Assembly: GCF_016134045.1 (NCBI RefSeq)
Contig: NZ_CP065915.1
Coordinates: 2,294,001-2,358,000, forward strand
Origin: Pelagovum pacificum
GTDB taxonomy: Bacteria; Pseudomonadota; Alphaproteobacteria; Rhodobacterales; Rhodobacteraceae
Direction of reading: 5' to 3'
Length of the DNA: 64,000 nucleotides
Below are positions 1-9,385 of the stretch, in pieces. The notes below the pieces were generated by a model, which saw only the letters and a program-made list of their open reading frames with translations, was not told the origin of the DNA and searched no databases. The position numbers and the translations under genes were made by a program. The first letter of the stretch is position 1, and each line of letters starts with the position of its first letter.

Positions 1-1493
1 GTCTTGTCGCCGGGCTCCGCCCCGCCGCGCGTGACGATGCCGTCGCGCATTCCCCTGACCCAGAGCGCGGAGGCCCCGGCATCAAGGTTCAGCCGGTCGT
101 CGACCGCCTTCCCCGCCGCGAGGAAACCGGACGCATAGAGCGGGCCGGCGGACGCGCCCACCGCGTCGAGGAAGCTCGCCGCGATCCGGCGGCACATCGC
201 GGAGATCGTCTTGTCCTCGCTGCTCTCCAGCGCCTCGCGCACCGCGCGCCAGCCGACGTCCATCGTCACCCCGTGGTCGCCGTCCCCGATTGCCCCGTCG
301 AGACGCGAAAGCTGGTCCTTCTCGGCCGAGATCCGGTCGGCGACCTTCAGCATTGCGGCCCGGAACAGATCGGGCGTCAGTGGACCCGAGGCGTCGAGCC
401 CCTCGATCGACTGTGCCTCGTCCGCCTGCGCGGCGCGGTGCTGGTGCCGGGTATGCGTCCCGGACGGCGCGTCGTCCGGCTTGCCCACCTGAAGCGCGAG
501 CGTGTGGCAGGGATGGTCGAGCAGCTCTGTCAGCTCGTCGTCCAGCGTCATCAGCGTCACGGAGGCCCCGGCCATCTCAAGCGAGGTGGCGTAGTTCCCG
601 ACCCAGCTTCGGTGGATCTCGATCCCCTTCTCCGCCAGCCGCTGCCGGACGCGGCGGTGCAGGATGTAAAGCTCAAGCATCGCGGTGGAGCCAAGCCCGT
701 TGACCATGATCGCCACGCGCGCGCCGCTCTCGATCCCGAGGTCGGCGAGGATCGGGTCGAGCAACCGGTCCGCGACGGCGTCCGCCGTTTCGAGCTCGAT
801 CCGCTCGATCCCCGGCTCGCCGTGGATGCCCATCCCGATCTCCATCTCGGTCGGGCCGATTTCGAAGTTCGGCTCCCGCGTTTGAGGCAGCGAACAGGGG
901 CCGAGCGCCACACCCATCGACGCGGTCGCGGCGTCCGCCTTCTTCGCCAACGCCTCCACCCGGTCGAGGTCGTGGCCGAGGTCGGCTGCCGCGCCCGCGG
1001 CCTTGAAGACGAAGATGTCACCCGCGATGCCGCGCCGCTCGCTCCGGCGGTCCCTGGGCGCGGAGGCGACGTCGTCGCGCACCTGCACCGAGCGCGCCTC
1101 GATCCCGTCCCCGACCAGCAGTTCGGCCGCCATGTCGAAGTTCATCACGTCGCCGGTGTAGTTCCCGTAGAGGAACAACACCCCCGCCCCGCCATCGGCG
1201 GCACGCGCGGCATCGCAGATTTGGGTTGGGCTCGGCGAGGCGAACACGTTGCCGATGGCCGAGGCGTCCGCAAGTCCGCGCCCGACGTAGCCGGAGAACA
1301 ACGGCTCGTGCCCCGAGCCGCCGCCGACCACGATCCCGACCTTGCCATCGCGCGGCCCGTCGACCGCGGCGAGCGCCCGGCCCGTGGGGCCGTCGACGCG
1401 CAGCAGGTCGGGATGCGCCCCCGCCATGCCGTCGACCAGCTCGGAGATGACGTCGTCGGGATCGTTGATGAGCTTCTTGGTCTTCTCGGCCAT
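1..1493 (-). CDS. DhaK-DhaL fusion dihydroxyacetone/erythrulose-type kinase (3' end outside window)
   Basis: Reading from an ATG at 1493, the frame stays open to the window edge, so the C-terminus is missing. The N-terminal half shows the DhaK signatures GIVVGGGSGHEP and LFLYGNYTGDVMNFDMA, plus an MVNGLG motif. After a linker rich in His and Asp comes a DhaL (ATP-binding) domain with GAIGDGDHGVTMD and SAGPLYASGF. Such single-chain enzymes phosphorylate dihydroxyacetone or four-carbon ketoses such as erythrulose (LerK/DerK of mycobacterial tetritol pathways). It is the last gene of the ery minus-strand run, 16 bp after eryC, so erythrulose or dihydroxyacetone as substrate is plausible. The exact substrate cannot be read from sequence. 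Confidence 0.88.
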   Translation of the reverse strand, partial: MAEKTKKLINDPDDVISELVDGMAGAHPDLLRVDGPTGRALAAVDGPRDGKVGIVVGGGSGHEPLFSGYVGRGLADASAIGNVFASPSPTQICDAARAADGGAGVLFLYGNYTGDVMNFDMAAELLVGDGIEARSVQVRDDVASAPRDRRSERRGIAGDIFVFKAAGAAADLGHDLDRVEALAKKADAATASMGVALGPCSLPQTREPNFEIGPTEMEIGMGIHGEPGIERIELETADAVADRLLDPILADLGIESGARVAIMVNGLGSTAMLELYILHRRVRQRLAEKGIEIHRSWVGNYATSLEMAGASVTLMTLDDELTELLDHPCHTLALQVGKPDDAPSGTHTRHQHRAAQADEAQSIEGLDASGPLTPDLFRAAMLKVADRISAEKDQLSRLDGAIGDGDHGVTMDVGWRAVREALESSEDKTISAMCRRIAASFLDAVGASAGPLYASGFLAAGKAVDDRLNLDAGASALWVRGMRDGIVTRGGAEPGDK

Positions 1494-1509
1494 TGGGCCC
1501 TCCTCCGGG

Positions 1510-2442
1510 TCAGACTTTGAGGTCGTCGGCACCGGTGTCTATGTGCGGCGCCCAGAAGGCAACGCTCTCGGCGATCTGGGGGATCACCTCGCGGTCGTTC
1601 GGCTCGCGCTCCTTGAAGGACAGCTCTAGGCAGATCTCGTTGTCTTCCGCCCCGCCCTCGGCGAAGGCGGCAAGCAGCGGGTCGGGCTGGATACGGCCCC
1701 TGGCGTTGAACTCTGCGGTGAAGGGGCGGTGACCGCCCTTGTCCATCAGGCTCTGCTTGATGTGGATGATCGGAGAGACCTTCGGCACCGCCCGCGCCCA
1801 GGCGTAGGGGTCGAAGTCGTCAGGATTGTCGGAGGTCACATCGCCGTGGTCGATGTCGGCCATCATCCACATCGGCACCGCCATGTCGGCGGCCGTCAAC
1901 CTGTCCTGAAGCGCCATGCATTCGGCGATCGTCTCACCGAACTCGCGCCCGATGCTCATCGGCTCCCAGAAAACGTAGTCGAGCCCGGCGGCCTTCGCGT
2001 GCACGGCCACCTCGGACCAGTGGTCGATAGCGATCTGGATCAGGTCCTCGCGGCGGGCCGGGTTGTCGTAATCCTTGAAGGTGAAAATCGCGAACTGCGT
2101 GCCGACCGACTTGCCGCCGAGGTCGCCGATGATGTCGGCGAAGGTCTTGAACCAGTCGACGTAGTAGCGCCGGACGTCCGGATCCGGGTGGCCGAAGTGG
2201 TTCAGCCGCCCGTAGGGCCCGGTCATGCCCGAGGTGCAGCGCACCCCGGTGCGCTGGCAGGCGCGGTCCATCTCGCGGGTCAGCCGCCGGATCACCGGAG
2301 CGGGCCACGAGGGGTTGATGAACTCGTGCGTCAGTTGCAGATCGCGCAGGCGCAACTCGCGGGCCGTCGTCTCGATCAGGTCGGACGGCTCGGCGAAGCG
2401 ATTCACCAGCGGGTTGGTGTTGAGCGACAGCGTCAGGGGCAT
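1510..2442 (-). CDS. eryC: EryC-type tetrulose-phosphate isomerase (AP-endonuclease-2-like TIM barrel)
   Basis: A 310-residue protein starting MPLTLSLNTNPLVNRFAEP, the usual EryC N-terminus. It has the xylose-isomerase-like/AP endonuclease family 2 TIM-barrel pattern, with metal-ligand candidates in FWEPMSIGRE, MMADIDHGD, IIHIKQS and CLELSFKERE. In Brucella, EryC acts with EryH and EryI to turn tetrulose phosphate made by EryB into D-erythrose 4-phosphate. Start chosen at 2442, where ATGA overlaps the eryB stop, implying translational coupling; the open frame upstream is eryB shadow. Identification rests on family resemblance plus perfect ery context. Confidence 0.9.
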   Translation of the reverse strand: MPLTLSLNTNPLVNRFAEPSDLIETTARELRLRDLQLTHEFINPSWPAPVIRRLTREMDRACQRTGVRCTSGMTGPYGRLNHFGHPDPDVRRYYVDWFKTFADIIGDLGGKSVGTQFAIFTFKDYDNPARREDLIQIAIDHWSEVAVHAKAAGLDYVFWEPMSIGREFGETIAECMALQDRLTAADMAVPMWMMADIDHGDVTSDNPDDFDPYAWARAVPKVSPIIHIKQSLMDKGGHRPFTAEFNARGRIQPDPLLAAFAEGGAEDNEICLELSFKEREPNDREVIPQIAESVAFWAPHIDTGADDLKV

Positions 2443-3950
2443 CAGGCGGCGTCCTTCATGCCGTCGAACCAGTTCGCGAAGGCCGCCTGTTCCGCGTCCG
2501 TCAGGTGCAGCCGGTGCTTGGTGCGCCGCCAGAGGATGTCCTCGGCGGTGCGCGCCCACTCGTGCGCGACAAGGTAGCGCGCCTCTGCCTCGTAGAGGTG
2601 CCCGCCGAAATGCTGTCCGAGATCGGCGAGCGAGGTCGCCTTGCCCGCGATCATGGTGATCCGTGCCCCGTAGAGCCGCCCGTAGTGCTCGCGAAGGTCG
2701 CGCGGCATCCAGGGATATTGCGCCTTCATCGTCTCGCGGAACAGCTCGTAATCCGCCTTCTCGATGTCGCCCCCCGGCAGCGCGGCGCCGTGGGTCCAGT
2801 CCTTGCCCATGTCCGGAAAGAACTTGCCGAGCTTCCGGATGCCGTGCTCCGCCAGCTCGCGGAAGGTGGTGATCTTGCCGCCGAAGACGTTCAGAAGCGG
2901 CGCATCGCCCCGCTCCTCGAGGTCGAAGACATAATCCCGCGTCACTGCAGAAGGGTTGCCCTGTCCGTCGTCGAACAGCGCGCGCACGCCCGAGAAGGTC
3001 TCGAGGATGTCCTCGCGGCGCAGCTTCTCCTTGAAGTAGCGGTTCACGGCGGCCAGCAGGTACTCGATCTCGTCATCGGCGATCTCGGGGTTGGCGGCAT
3101 CGCCCTCGTAGGCGACGTCGGTCGTACCGATCAGCGCCTTGTTGCCCTCGTAGGGGTTGATGAAGATCACCCGCTTGTCGTGGTTCTGGACAAGGTAGCT
3201 GTTCGGCCCCTCCCAGAACTTCGGGACGATGATGTGACTGCCCTTCACGAGCCGGACGTTACGGCTGGAATTGGCCCCCGCGACGCGCTGGATCACGTCG
3301 GACACCCACGGCCCCGCCGCGTTCACGACGACCTTGGCGCGGAAGGTACGCTCTTCCCCGGTCAGGCTGTCCTTCGTGGTGCAGATCCACGCCCCGTCCT
3401 CGCGCCGGGCGGACGTGCAGGGCGAGCGGGTCAGCACCGTGGCGCCCTTCTCGGCGGCATCGACGGCGTTGAGCACGACGAGCCGCGCATCGTCGACCCA
3501 GCAGTCGGAATATTCGAAGCCGCGCTTGTACTGGTCGAGGATCGGCGCGCCCTCGGGATCGCGGCGCAGGTTCAGCGTGCGCGTGCCCGGCAGCTTCTTC
3601 CGCCCGCCGAGGTTGTCGTAGAGAAACAGCCCCAGACGGACCAGCCACGCGGGCCGGTCGTCGGGCGAATGCGGCAGCACGAAGCGCAATGGCCAGATGA
3701 TGTGCGGCGCTGCGTTCATCAGCACCTCGCGCTCGATCAGCGCCTCGCGGACGAGACGGAACTCGTAGTACTCGAGGTATCGCAGCCCGCCGTGGACCAG
3801 CTTTCCCGACCGGGACGAGGTCCCTTCGGCGAGGTCGTCCTTTTCGCAGAGCACGACCGACAGGCCACGCCCCGCCGCGTCCCGCGCGATGCCGGCGCCG
3901 TTGATCCCGCCACCGATGACGAAGAGGTCGATGTCCGTGTGCTGGCTCAT
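2442..3950 (-). CDS. eryB: Erythritol-phosphate dehydrogenase EryB (GlpD-like FAD enzyme)
   Basis: A 502-residue flavoprotein. An N-terminal dinucleotide fold (FVIGGGINGAGIARDAAGRG, residues about 10-29) is followed by EKDDLAEGTSSRSGKLVHGG, typical of the glycerol-3-phosphate dehydrogenase family, and a C-terminal GlpD-like cap with FGGKITTFRELAEH. In erythritol pathways this enzyme oxidises L-erythritol 4-phosphate to the 3-keto product at the membrane, passing electrons to quinone. Start at 3950 (MSQHTDIDLF) is 2 bp beyond the eryA stop; the long open frame upstream overlaps eryA and is ignored. A housekeeping GlpD is the alternative, but its position between EryA and EryC favours eryB. Confidence 0.92.
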   Translation of the reverse strand: MSQHTDIDLFVIGGGINGAGIARDAAGRGLSVVLCEKDDLAEGTSSRSGKLVHGGLRYLEYYEFRLVREALIEREVLMNAAPHIIWPLRFVLPHSPDDRPAWLVRLGLFLYDNLGGRKKLPGTRTLNLRRDPEGAPILDQYKRGFEYSDCWVDDARLVVLNAVDAAEKGATVLTRSPCTSARREDGAWICTTKDSLTGEERTFRAKVVVNAAGPWVSDVIQRVAGANSSRNVRLVKGSHIIVPKFWEGPNSYLVQNHDKRVIFINPYEGNKALIGTTDVAYEGDAANPEIADDEIEYLLAAVNRYFKEKLRREDILETFSGVRALFDDGQGNPSAVTRDYVFDLEERGDAPLLNVFGGKITTFRELAEHGIRKLGKFFPDMGKDWTHGAALPGGDIEKADYELFRETMKAQYPWMPRDLREHYGRLYGARITMIAGKATSLADLGQHFGGHLYEAEARYLVAHEWARTAEDILWRRTKHRLHLTDAEQAAFANWFDGMKDAA

Positions 3951-3952
3951 GG

Positions 3953-5575
3953 TCAGGCTCCTCCGGCCCGTTCGGCCGCGTCGATTGTCATTGAAGTGTT
4001 CACGTCCTCGGCCTCGGCGCTTTCGGCGCGCTGGCGGGCGAGCTTGTCCCAGACTGGGACCAGCGCCTCGCGGGCCTCGGTGTAGGCGGGGAAGATGCCA
4101 TCGTAGATGTCGATCAGCGCCGGATCGGGCGCTTCCGGCGCGCCAAGCAGCGGCGTCACCCACTCGGCAATGCAGCTGTCCATGTCCGGATAGACGCCGA
4201 TCGCCACGGCGGCCATCATCGCGCAGCCCGCCGCCCCGGCTTCACCACGGGACGAGACACGCACAGGCGCTTTGTTGGCGGCCGCCAGAACCTGTCGCAG
4301 CGCGGCGGATTTCGCGGCGCCGCCGGTTAGGCGCAGCTCGGACGGCTCCGCTCCCATCGCGGCGTAGCAATCGCGGGCGGCAAGGCCGAGGCCCTCGATC
4401 ACGCCGCGCATCATGTCAGCGAAGCGGTGGTGGCTCGACAGGCCGATGAAGCCCGCGCGGGCGTCGGCATTCACGAAAGGCCCGCGTTCGCCCGCTTCGG
4501 AGATGTAGGGATGGTAGAGCATCGCGCCGGGACGCGACTGCGCCATCCAGCCGTCGATGCGGCCGACGAGGTCGGAATATTCGTGCTCGTGACCGGTCTG
4601 GCTCATCAGGTCGGCGGCAAGGCGCAGCGCCCAGTCGACGTTGAGCGTGGCGGCCATGTTGGTCTGCACCTGCGTGACCATGCCCGGCACCGGCAGGCAG
4701 ATGACGTACCCGGTGCGCGCGTCGTTCAGGTGAACGCCCGTATCCCGCACGGATTTCATGTGGACCCCGGTCGAACCGACTGTCGAGCAGGCAGCGCCTG
4801 CGTCGCCCGTGTGGACCCCGGCGCCGAGCGCGGTCATCACCATGTCGACGTAACCGAGCGTTACCGGTGTGCCCTCGGGCAGGCCGGTCGCGGCGGCGGC
4901 GGCAGCGCCCAGCGGGTGGGTTTGCTGCCAGCCATCGACGATCTCGGGCAGCAGCGCGCGACGGTGCGACAGACCGAGCGCCTCGATGACAGTGTCGTCG
5001 TAGGCGCGGGTGCGGAAGTTGCCGAACGTGAAGCTCGCCTCGGACGGATCGGTCGCCCGCACGCCCGTGAGGTTCAGGTAGAGCCAGTCCTTGCAGTGCA
5101 GCGCCACCTCGGCGCCGTCCAGAAGCTCGGGGAAATGCGCATCCATATGCGCCATCTGCGATCCCATCTGGCAGGTATTGAGCCCCGTGCCCGTCGCCTC
5201 GAACCGGGCACGGTCGGCGGGGCCGCCGGCGATCCGGCGCACGGTCGGCGCGGCGCGCGCGTCCAGCCAGAGCCACGCATCCGCGACGGGACGATCGTCC
5301 TTGCCGACGAGCCAGGTGCCATCCCCCTGCCCCGTCACCGCCAGCGCGGCGACACGTGACGGCAGGCCGGGGATCTTCTCGACCAGCCGGCGGAGTGCAG
5401 CAGCGCAATCTTCCCATGTCCGGTCCAGCGATTGCCATGCCGAGCCGTCGGGCGCGGTGCGGTAGTGGTTCAGAACGGAGGCATCGTCGATCTGACGGCC
5501 GCTCAGGTCGAATGCGACTGCCTTGATAACGGAGGTGCCGGCGTCGATGCCGATCAGGATGTCCCGCTCAGCCAT
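3953..5575 (-). CDS. eryA: Erythritol kinase EryA (FGGY family)
   Basis: A 540-residue FGGY carbohydrate kinase. The N-terminal phosphate-binding motif is IGIDAGTSVIKAVAFDLSG; a mid-protein region contains CSTVGSTGVHM; the C-terminal ATPase lobe carries LRLTGGAAKSAALRQVL. In Brucella and rhizobia EryA phosphorylates erythritol to L-erythritol 4-phosphate, the committed step. It is followed 2 bp later by eryB and preceded 71 bp upstream by eryD on the same strand, so one eryD-A-B-C transcript is likely. The order differs from Brucella, where eryD comes last. The C-terminal tail (after about residue 515) is Glu/Asp/Ala rich and seems family-variable. Confidence 0.92.
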   Translation of the reverse strand: MAERDILIGIDAGTSVIKAVAFDLSGRQIDDASVLNHYRTAPDGSAWQSLDRTWEDCAAALRRLVEKIPGLPSRVAALAVTGQGDGTWLVGKDDRPVADAWLWLDARAAPTVRRIAGGPADRARFEATGTGLNTCQMGSQMAHMDAHFPELLDGAEVALHCKDWLYLNLTGVRATDPSEASFTFGNFRTRAYDDTVIEALGLSHRRALLPEIVDGWQQTHPLGAAAAAATGLPEGTPVTLGYVDMVMTALGAGVHTGDAGAACSTVGSTGVHMKSVRDTGVHLNDARTGYVICLPVPGMVTQVQTNMAATLNVDWALRLAADLMSQTGHEHEYSDLVGRIDGWMAQSRPGAMLYHPYISEAGERGPFVNADARAGFIGLSSHHRFADMMRGVIEGLGLAARDCYAAMGAEPSELRLTGGAAKSAALRQVLAAANKAPVRVSSRGEAGAAGCAMMAAVAIGVYPDMDSCIAEWVTPLLGAPEAPDPALIDIYDGIFPAYTEAREALVPVWDKLARQRAESAEAEDVNTSMTIDAAERAGGA

Positions 5576-5646
5576 GACGCAGCGTCCCGCCCCGCATCGC
5601 GCAAGGATCGTCGTGAATCGTCATCTCTCCTCCCTTCGGCGGCGCG

Positions 5647-6612
5647 TCAGGCGACGTTGTCGTCCAGCAGCGCGCGCGCCGTTCCTTCATCCGTTATGAG
5701 GCCGCTCAGCAGGCCGCCCTTGAGAACCGAGCGGATCGCCCTGATCTTGCCCGGGCCGCCGGCGACGGCGACGATCCGGCGCCCGGTCAGCGACTCGACG
5801 GTGGGTGTCAGGGTCCGGGCGCTGAGCGCGGTTTCGATCACCTGTCCGTCTGCGCCGAAGAAATGGCCCAGCATCTCGCCCTCGGCTCCGGCGGCACGGA
5901 CTTCCTCGATCTCGGACGGCTCGATCATCCGTGCGGCGACGAGCTGCGCGTCGGGCTGGGTCGTGCCGATCCCGACGATCATCAGTCCCGCCTGCCGGCC
6001 AAGTTCGAACACGTCGCGCACGCCGCGCTGCGCCAGAAGCACTTCGCGGTCCTGCGCGGTGTTGGCAAAGAAGGGCACGGGCATCACGTAGGCCTCGGCA
6101 CCGGTCTTCTCGGCAAGCGAGTGCATGACGTCATGCGCGGTGGCGACGTAATTGCGGGTAAGCCCGCCCATCAGCGCGACCACCCGCAGCCCCTTCACCT
6201 CGCGCACGGGCAAGGCAGAGACGGCAGCCGACAACGACCGCCCGTGACCGAACCCGATCAGCGCCTCGTCCCCGGCGTGCAGCGCGCGTTCGATGAACTG
6301 CGCGCCGATCCCGGCAAGCGCCTTCAGCGGCAGACCGTCCTCGGCGAGATCGGGAGCGACGTGCGCCTCTGCCAGGCCGAAGGTTTCGGCCAGTCGGGTT
6401 TCGAGCTCGATGCACTCGACGATCGGCCCCTCGACCACCACGCGGACCGCCCCGCGCTGAGTGGCTGCGGCGATCAGCCGGTGCGCCTTTGCATTGGAAA
6501 GTCCGAGCCGCGAGGCGACTTGCGCCTGCGTCATTCCCCCAGTGAAGTGCAGCCACGCCGCGCGAATCGCGAGACCGAGTTCTGCGTCATCATCCGCCGG
6601 CGCCTTGGCCAT
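5647..6612 (-). CDS. eryD: SorC/DeoR-type sugar-responsive regulator EryD
   Basis: A 321-residue protein with an N-terminal helix-turn-helix (GGMTQAQVASRLGLSNAKAH, about residues 25-44) and a C-terminal sugar-phosphate-binding domain (SorC/DeoR C-terminal family) with IGFGHGRSLSAAVSAL, VALMGGLTRNY and VAGGPGKIRAI. EryD is the known erythritol-relieved repressor of ery genes in Brucella. Start at 6612 has a strong GGAGGGGAG ribosome site immediately before it. It is the first gene of the minus-strand operon and is divergent from the transporter operon; candidate operators lie in 6690-6967. Confidence 0.88.
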   Translation of the reverse strand: MAKAPADDDAELGLAIRAAWLHFTGGMTQAQVASRLGLSNAKAHRLIAAATQRGAVRVVVEGPIVECIELETRLAETFGLAEAHVAPDLAEDGLPLKALAGIGAQFIERALHAGDEALIGFGHGRSLSAAVSALPVREVKGLRVVALMGGLTRNYVATAHDVMHSLAEKTGAEAYVMPVPFFANTAQDREVLLAQRGVRDVFELGRQAGLMIVGIGTTQPDAQLVAARMIEPSEIEEVRAAGAEGEMLGHFFGADGQVIETALSARTLTPTVESLTGRRIVAVAGGPGKIRAIRSVLKGGLLSGLITDEGTARALLDDNVA

Positions 6613-7162
6613 ACTCCCCTCCCCGGATTCGGCCTGAAGAATTTTTCAGTGTTATAAAAATAGTTCGATCGGCGGGGTGAGGTCAAGAAAATCACACCAG
6701 TTTTCGTGATTCTATCAAACACGATCTCAGACTGGCGCGGGCTTGGCACGGTTTTGAAATGCCGCCCCGCAGCATCCTGAAGCCGCATTTGGGCCGACAA
6801 CATAACCCCCTCAAAGCCAAAATAACCCTATTTTCCGCAGGCTAGATGCCGCCCAGCCCCCAAGCCGGCGCCAGCGCTTCGCCATAGCAACGCAGAAATC
6901 ATTTCACGATCCGCAAAATCTTTCACTGATTGATTGACAGCCGACCGGAAACTTATCACGGTGATAACACTTCGAACGTGATGTTTGCCCCTCAGCGAAC
7001 ATGACCTCGAAGCGCGGGCGCAGGGAGAGCGCCCAACGGGAGGACACGGACCATGCGAACCGCGCTTTTGCCGGCGATCATCTGCACGCACCGCCAGGCC
7101 CCCTCGGCCTGCAGCGCCGCATGCCGCCTCTCCAGATACGAAGTCTCACGAAAGGGTCAGGC
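6613..7162. promoter_or_regulatory. Divergent ery promoter region with candidate operators
   Basis: This 550-bp gap separates eryD (minus) from the DUF2291/eryEFG operon (plus). It contains a perfect 15-bp palindrome, TTATCACGGTGATAA at 6953-6967. It also has an inverted repeat AATCAC-N10-GTGATT at 6690-6711 beside the eryD start, and two direct TTTCAC elements (6902, 6921). A TTGACA hexamer lies at 6934-6939 just upstream of the palindrome. EryD is the natural candidate ligand for one or more sites. No convincing gene is seen here; short open frames look non-coding. Confidence 0.6.
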
Positions 7163-7816
7163 ATGAGCACCGCCGCCAAAGCCCCCGCCCGCCGGTCCGG
7201 CCTGTCGCGGAAATCCATCATCACCGGCGCCGCCCTTCTTGCCCTGGTCGTTGCCATGGCCGTCGACACGCGCGTCGTCGTCATCGGATCGGACGAGGAT
7301 GTTCAGGCTGCCGGCTTCCAGCCTGAAGTCTTCGGCGCCGAGCAATTCCCGATCGTTCGCGACTTCGTCCAGGAGAATGCGGTCGAGGCGACCGAGCTCG
7401 CCGCCGCCGTGCAGGAAGATCAGACAGCCGCAGGTCAGGAATACGGCGTCGGCGAAGGCTTCGGCCCGGTCATCCCCGTCACCTTCACCGGTGTCGCGGG
7501 CGAAGCGACCGCCGGTATCTACAATGTCGAGGTCGAGGGCATGCCCGAAGGCATGGGCATCCGTGTCCAGACCGGCCCCGCCATCAATGGCACCGAGCTT
7601 CGCGACGCCACCGGCGAGATCGAGTTCGGCCAGTTCACCAACCAGATCGAGTACCAGGACGCCGGATCGGCCATCAACAACGAGATGAAGGTCCAGGTGC
7701 TCGAGCCGATCGACACCAGCGACCTGACCGGCAAGAGCATCACGGTCACCGGGGCGTTCAAGCTCATCAATCCGAACAACTGGCTCGTCACGCCGGTGAG
7801 CATGAGCGTCGAATGA
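7163..7816 (+). CDS. DUF2291 family membrane-anchored protein of sugar ABC locus
   Basis: A 217-residue protein with one N-terminal hydrophobic segment (about residues 20-37) after a basic stretch; the remainder is acidic and presumably periplasmic. It resembles the DUF2291 proteins found next to ribose-type ABC transporters in Rhizobiales and Rhodobacterales. No lipobox Cys is seen; it looks like an uncleaved anchor. Start at 7163 follows a GAAAGGG ribosome site and avoids an upstream frame of unlikely composition. Its stop overlaps the eryE start (ATGA at 7813), so it is coupled to the transporter; its role, perhaps accessory to substrate capture, is unknown. Confidence 0.75.
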   Translation: MSTAAKAPARRSGLSRKSIITGAALLALVVAMAVDTRVVVIGSDEDVQAAGFQPEVFGAEQFPIVRDFVQENAVEATELAAAVQEDQTAAGQEYGVGEGFGPVIPVTFTGVAGEATAGIYNVEVEGMPEGMGIRVQTGPAINGTELRDATGEIEFGQFTNQIEYQDAGSAINNEMKVQVLEPIDTSDLTGKSITVTGAFKLINPNNWLVTPVSMSVE

Positions 7817-9363
7817 CCCGGCAGGACCCGATCACCTCTGGGACGCCGGCCGGCACCGCCGTCATTTCGGCGCGCAACGTCTCCAAGTCGTACGGCAACG
7901 TGCACGCGCTGAAAGGCGTCAACTTCGATGTCCACCGCGGCGAGGTCACGACGCTGTTCGGCGAGAACGGCGCGGGCAAGTCCACGCTGATGAAGATCCT
8001 GTCGGGCGTCATCCAGCCCACCTCGGGCGAGATCGTGCTCGACGGCGAGGCGGTCCGTTTCGACACCTCCACCGACGCGCGCGACCGGGGCATCTCGATC
8101 ATCCACCAGGAGCTGAGCCTCGCGCCCAACATGAATGTGCGCGACAACATCTTCATGGGTCGCGAGATCATGGGCCCCGCCGGCGTCGATTTCGCCGAGG
8201 AGGCGCGCCAGACCAGGGCGCTGATGGCCGAACTCGAGGAAGAGATCGACCCGCTCACACCGGTCGAGGAGCTGCGCCTCGGGCAGCAGCAGCTGGTCGA
8301 GATCGCCCGCGCCCTGTCCGTCGACAGCCGCATCCTCATCATGGACGAGCCGACGTCGGCGCTGTCGGCCTCCGAGGTCGAGGTGCTGTTCAAGGTCATC
8401 CACGACCTCAAGGCGCGCGGCGTCTCCATCGTCTACATCTCGCACCACCTCGAAGAGGCGCTGCAGATCACCGATCACGCGGTCGTCCTGCGCGACGGCA
8501 ACATGACCGCGAAGGCGCCCCGCGCCGAGATCGACCTGGAGTGGATCGTGCGCAACATGGTCGGCGACAACTTCGACCTCGGCAGCCCGCCGACAGGGCA
8601 CGAGATGGGCGACGCCGCGCTGTCCATCCGCGACCTCGTGGTGCCCGACCAGTCCCGCCCCGGCCGCAACGTGGTCGACGGCGTCTCCCTCGACGTGCGC
8701 GCGGGCGAAGTCGTCTGCATCTACGGGCTGATGGGTGCGGGGCGCACCGAGATGCTCGAATGCGCGGCCGGACGGCTGCACAACACAGGCGGCGAGATCC
8801 GTCTGCTGGGCGAGGACGTCTCGGGCCTGTCGATTGCGCAGCGCATCGAATCCGGCCTCGTGCTGGTCCCCGAGGATCGCCAGCGCGACGGGCTGGTGCA
8901 GACCATGTCCGTCGGCCAGAACATGTCGCTCGCTTCCATCCGCGACTTCGTGCGCGGCATCTTCACCTCCCGCAAGGCCGAGCGCGAGATCGTCGAGCGC
9001 GGCATCCGCGAGGTCACCGTGAAGACCTCCGGCGGTGGTGCGGCGATCGGCTCGCTGTCGGGCGGCAACCAGCAGAAGGTCGTCATCGGCAAGATGATGG
9101 CCACCGGCCCGACGGTCGTGATGCTCGATGAACCTTCGCGGGGGATCGACATCGGCGCCAAGGCGGAGGTCTTCCGCCTGCTGGCCGAAACCGCACGGGA
9201 CAAGGGCCTCGCGGTCCTGTTCTCCACGTCCGAAGTCAACGAATGCCTGAGCATCGCCCACCGCGTGATCGTCATGCGGCGCGGCAAGATCTCGGCCGAG
9301 TTCGGCTCGGACGTGTCCAAGGAAGAAATCATGGCCGCCTCTGGCGAATCCGCCGACGCGTGA
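7813..9363 (+). CDS. eryE: Sugar ABC transporter ATPase, double nucleotide-binding domain (EryE)
   Basis: A 516-residue protein with two ABC domains in tandem. The first has a normal Walker A (GENGAGKST, about residue 55), an unusual LGQQQLVEIARAL signature and LIMDEPTSALS. The second has the degenerate P-loop GLMGAGRTE and signature LSGGNQQKVVIGKMM, as usual for the RbsA/XylG (CUT2) class. It energises import through EryF. Overlap with the DUF2291 gene and a 22-bp gap to eryF place it in a four-gene operon. The erythritol assignment rests on the divergent eryDABC genes. Confidence 0.9.
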   Translation: MTRQDPITSGTPAGTAVISARNVSKSYGNVHALKGVNFDVHRGEVTTLFGENGAGKSTLMKILSGVIQPTSGEIVLDGEAVRFDTSTDARDRGISIIHQELSLAPNMNVRDNIFMGREIMGPAGVDFAEEARQTRALMAELEEEIDPLTPVEELRLGQQQLVEIARALSVDSRILIMDEPTSALSASEVEVLFKVIHDLKARGVSIVYISHHLEEALQITDHAVVLRDGNMTAKAPRAEIDLEWIVRNMVGDNFDLGSPPTGHEMGDAALSIRDLVVPDQSRPGRNVVDGVSLDVRAGEVVCIYGLMGAGRTEMLECAAGRLHNTGGEIRLLGEDVSGLSIAQRIESGLVLVPEDRQRDGLVQTMSVGQNMSLASIRDFVRGIFTSRKAEREIVERGIREVTVKTSGGGAAIGSLSGGNQQKVVIGKMMATGPTVVMLDEPSRGIDIGAKAEVFRLLAETARDKGLAVLFSTSEVNECLSIAHRVIVMRRGKISAEFGSDVSKEEIMAASGESADA

Positions 9364-9385
9364 CGAGACCATCGGAGTACCCCGA

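Noticed and set aside
273..1520. 415-codon plus-strand open frame over the DhaK-DhaL gene
   Set aside because: It is the antisense shadow of a clear kinase frame; such long shadows are common at this GC, and its residues (Arg/His/Asp rich) match no family.
2505..4085. 526-codon plus-strand open frame opposite eryB
   Set aside because: Shadow of the GlpD-like flavoprotein; no motifs of its own.
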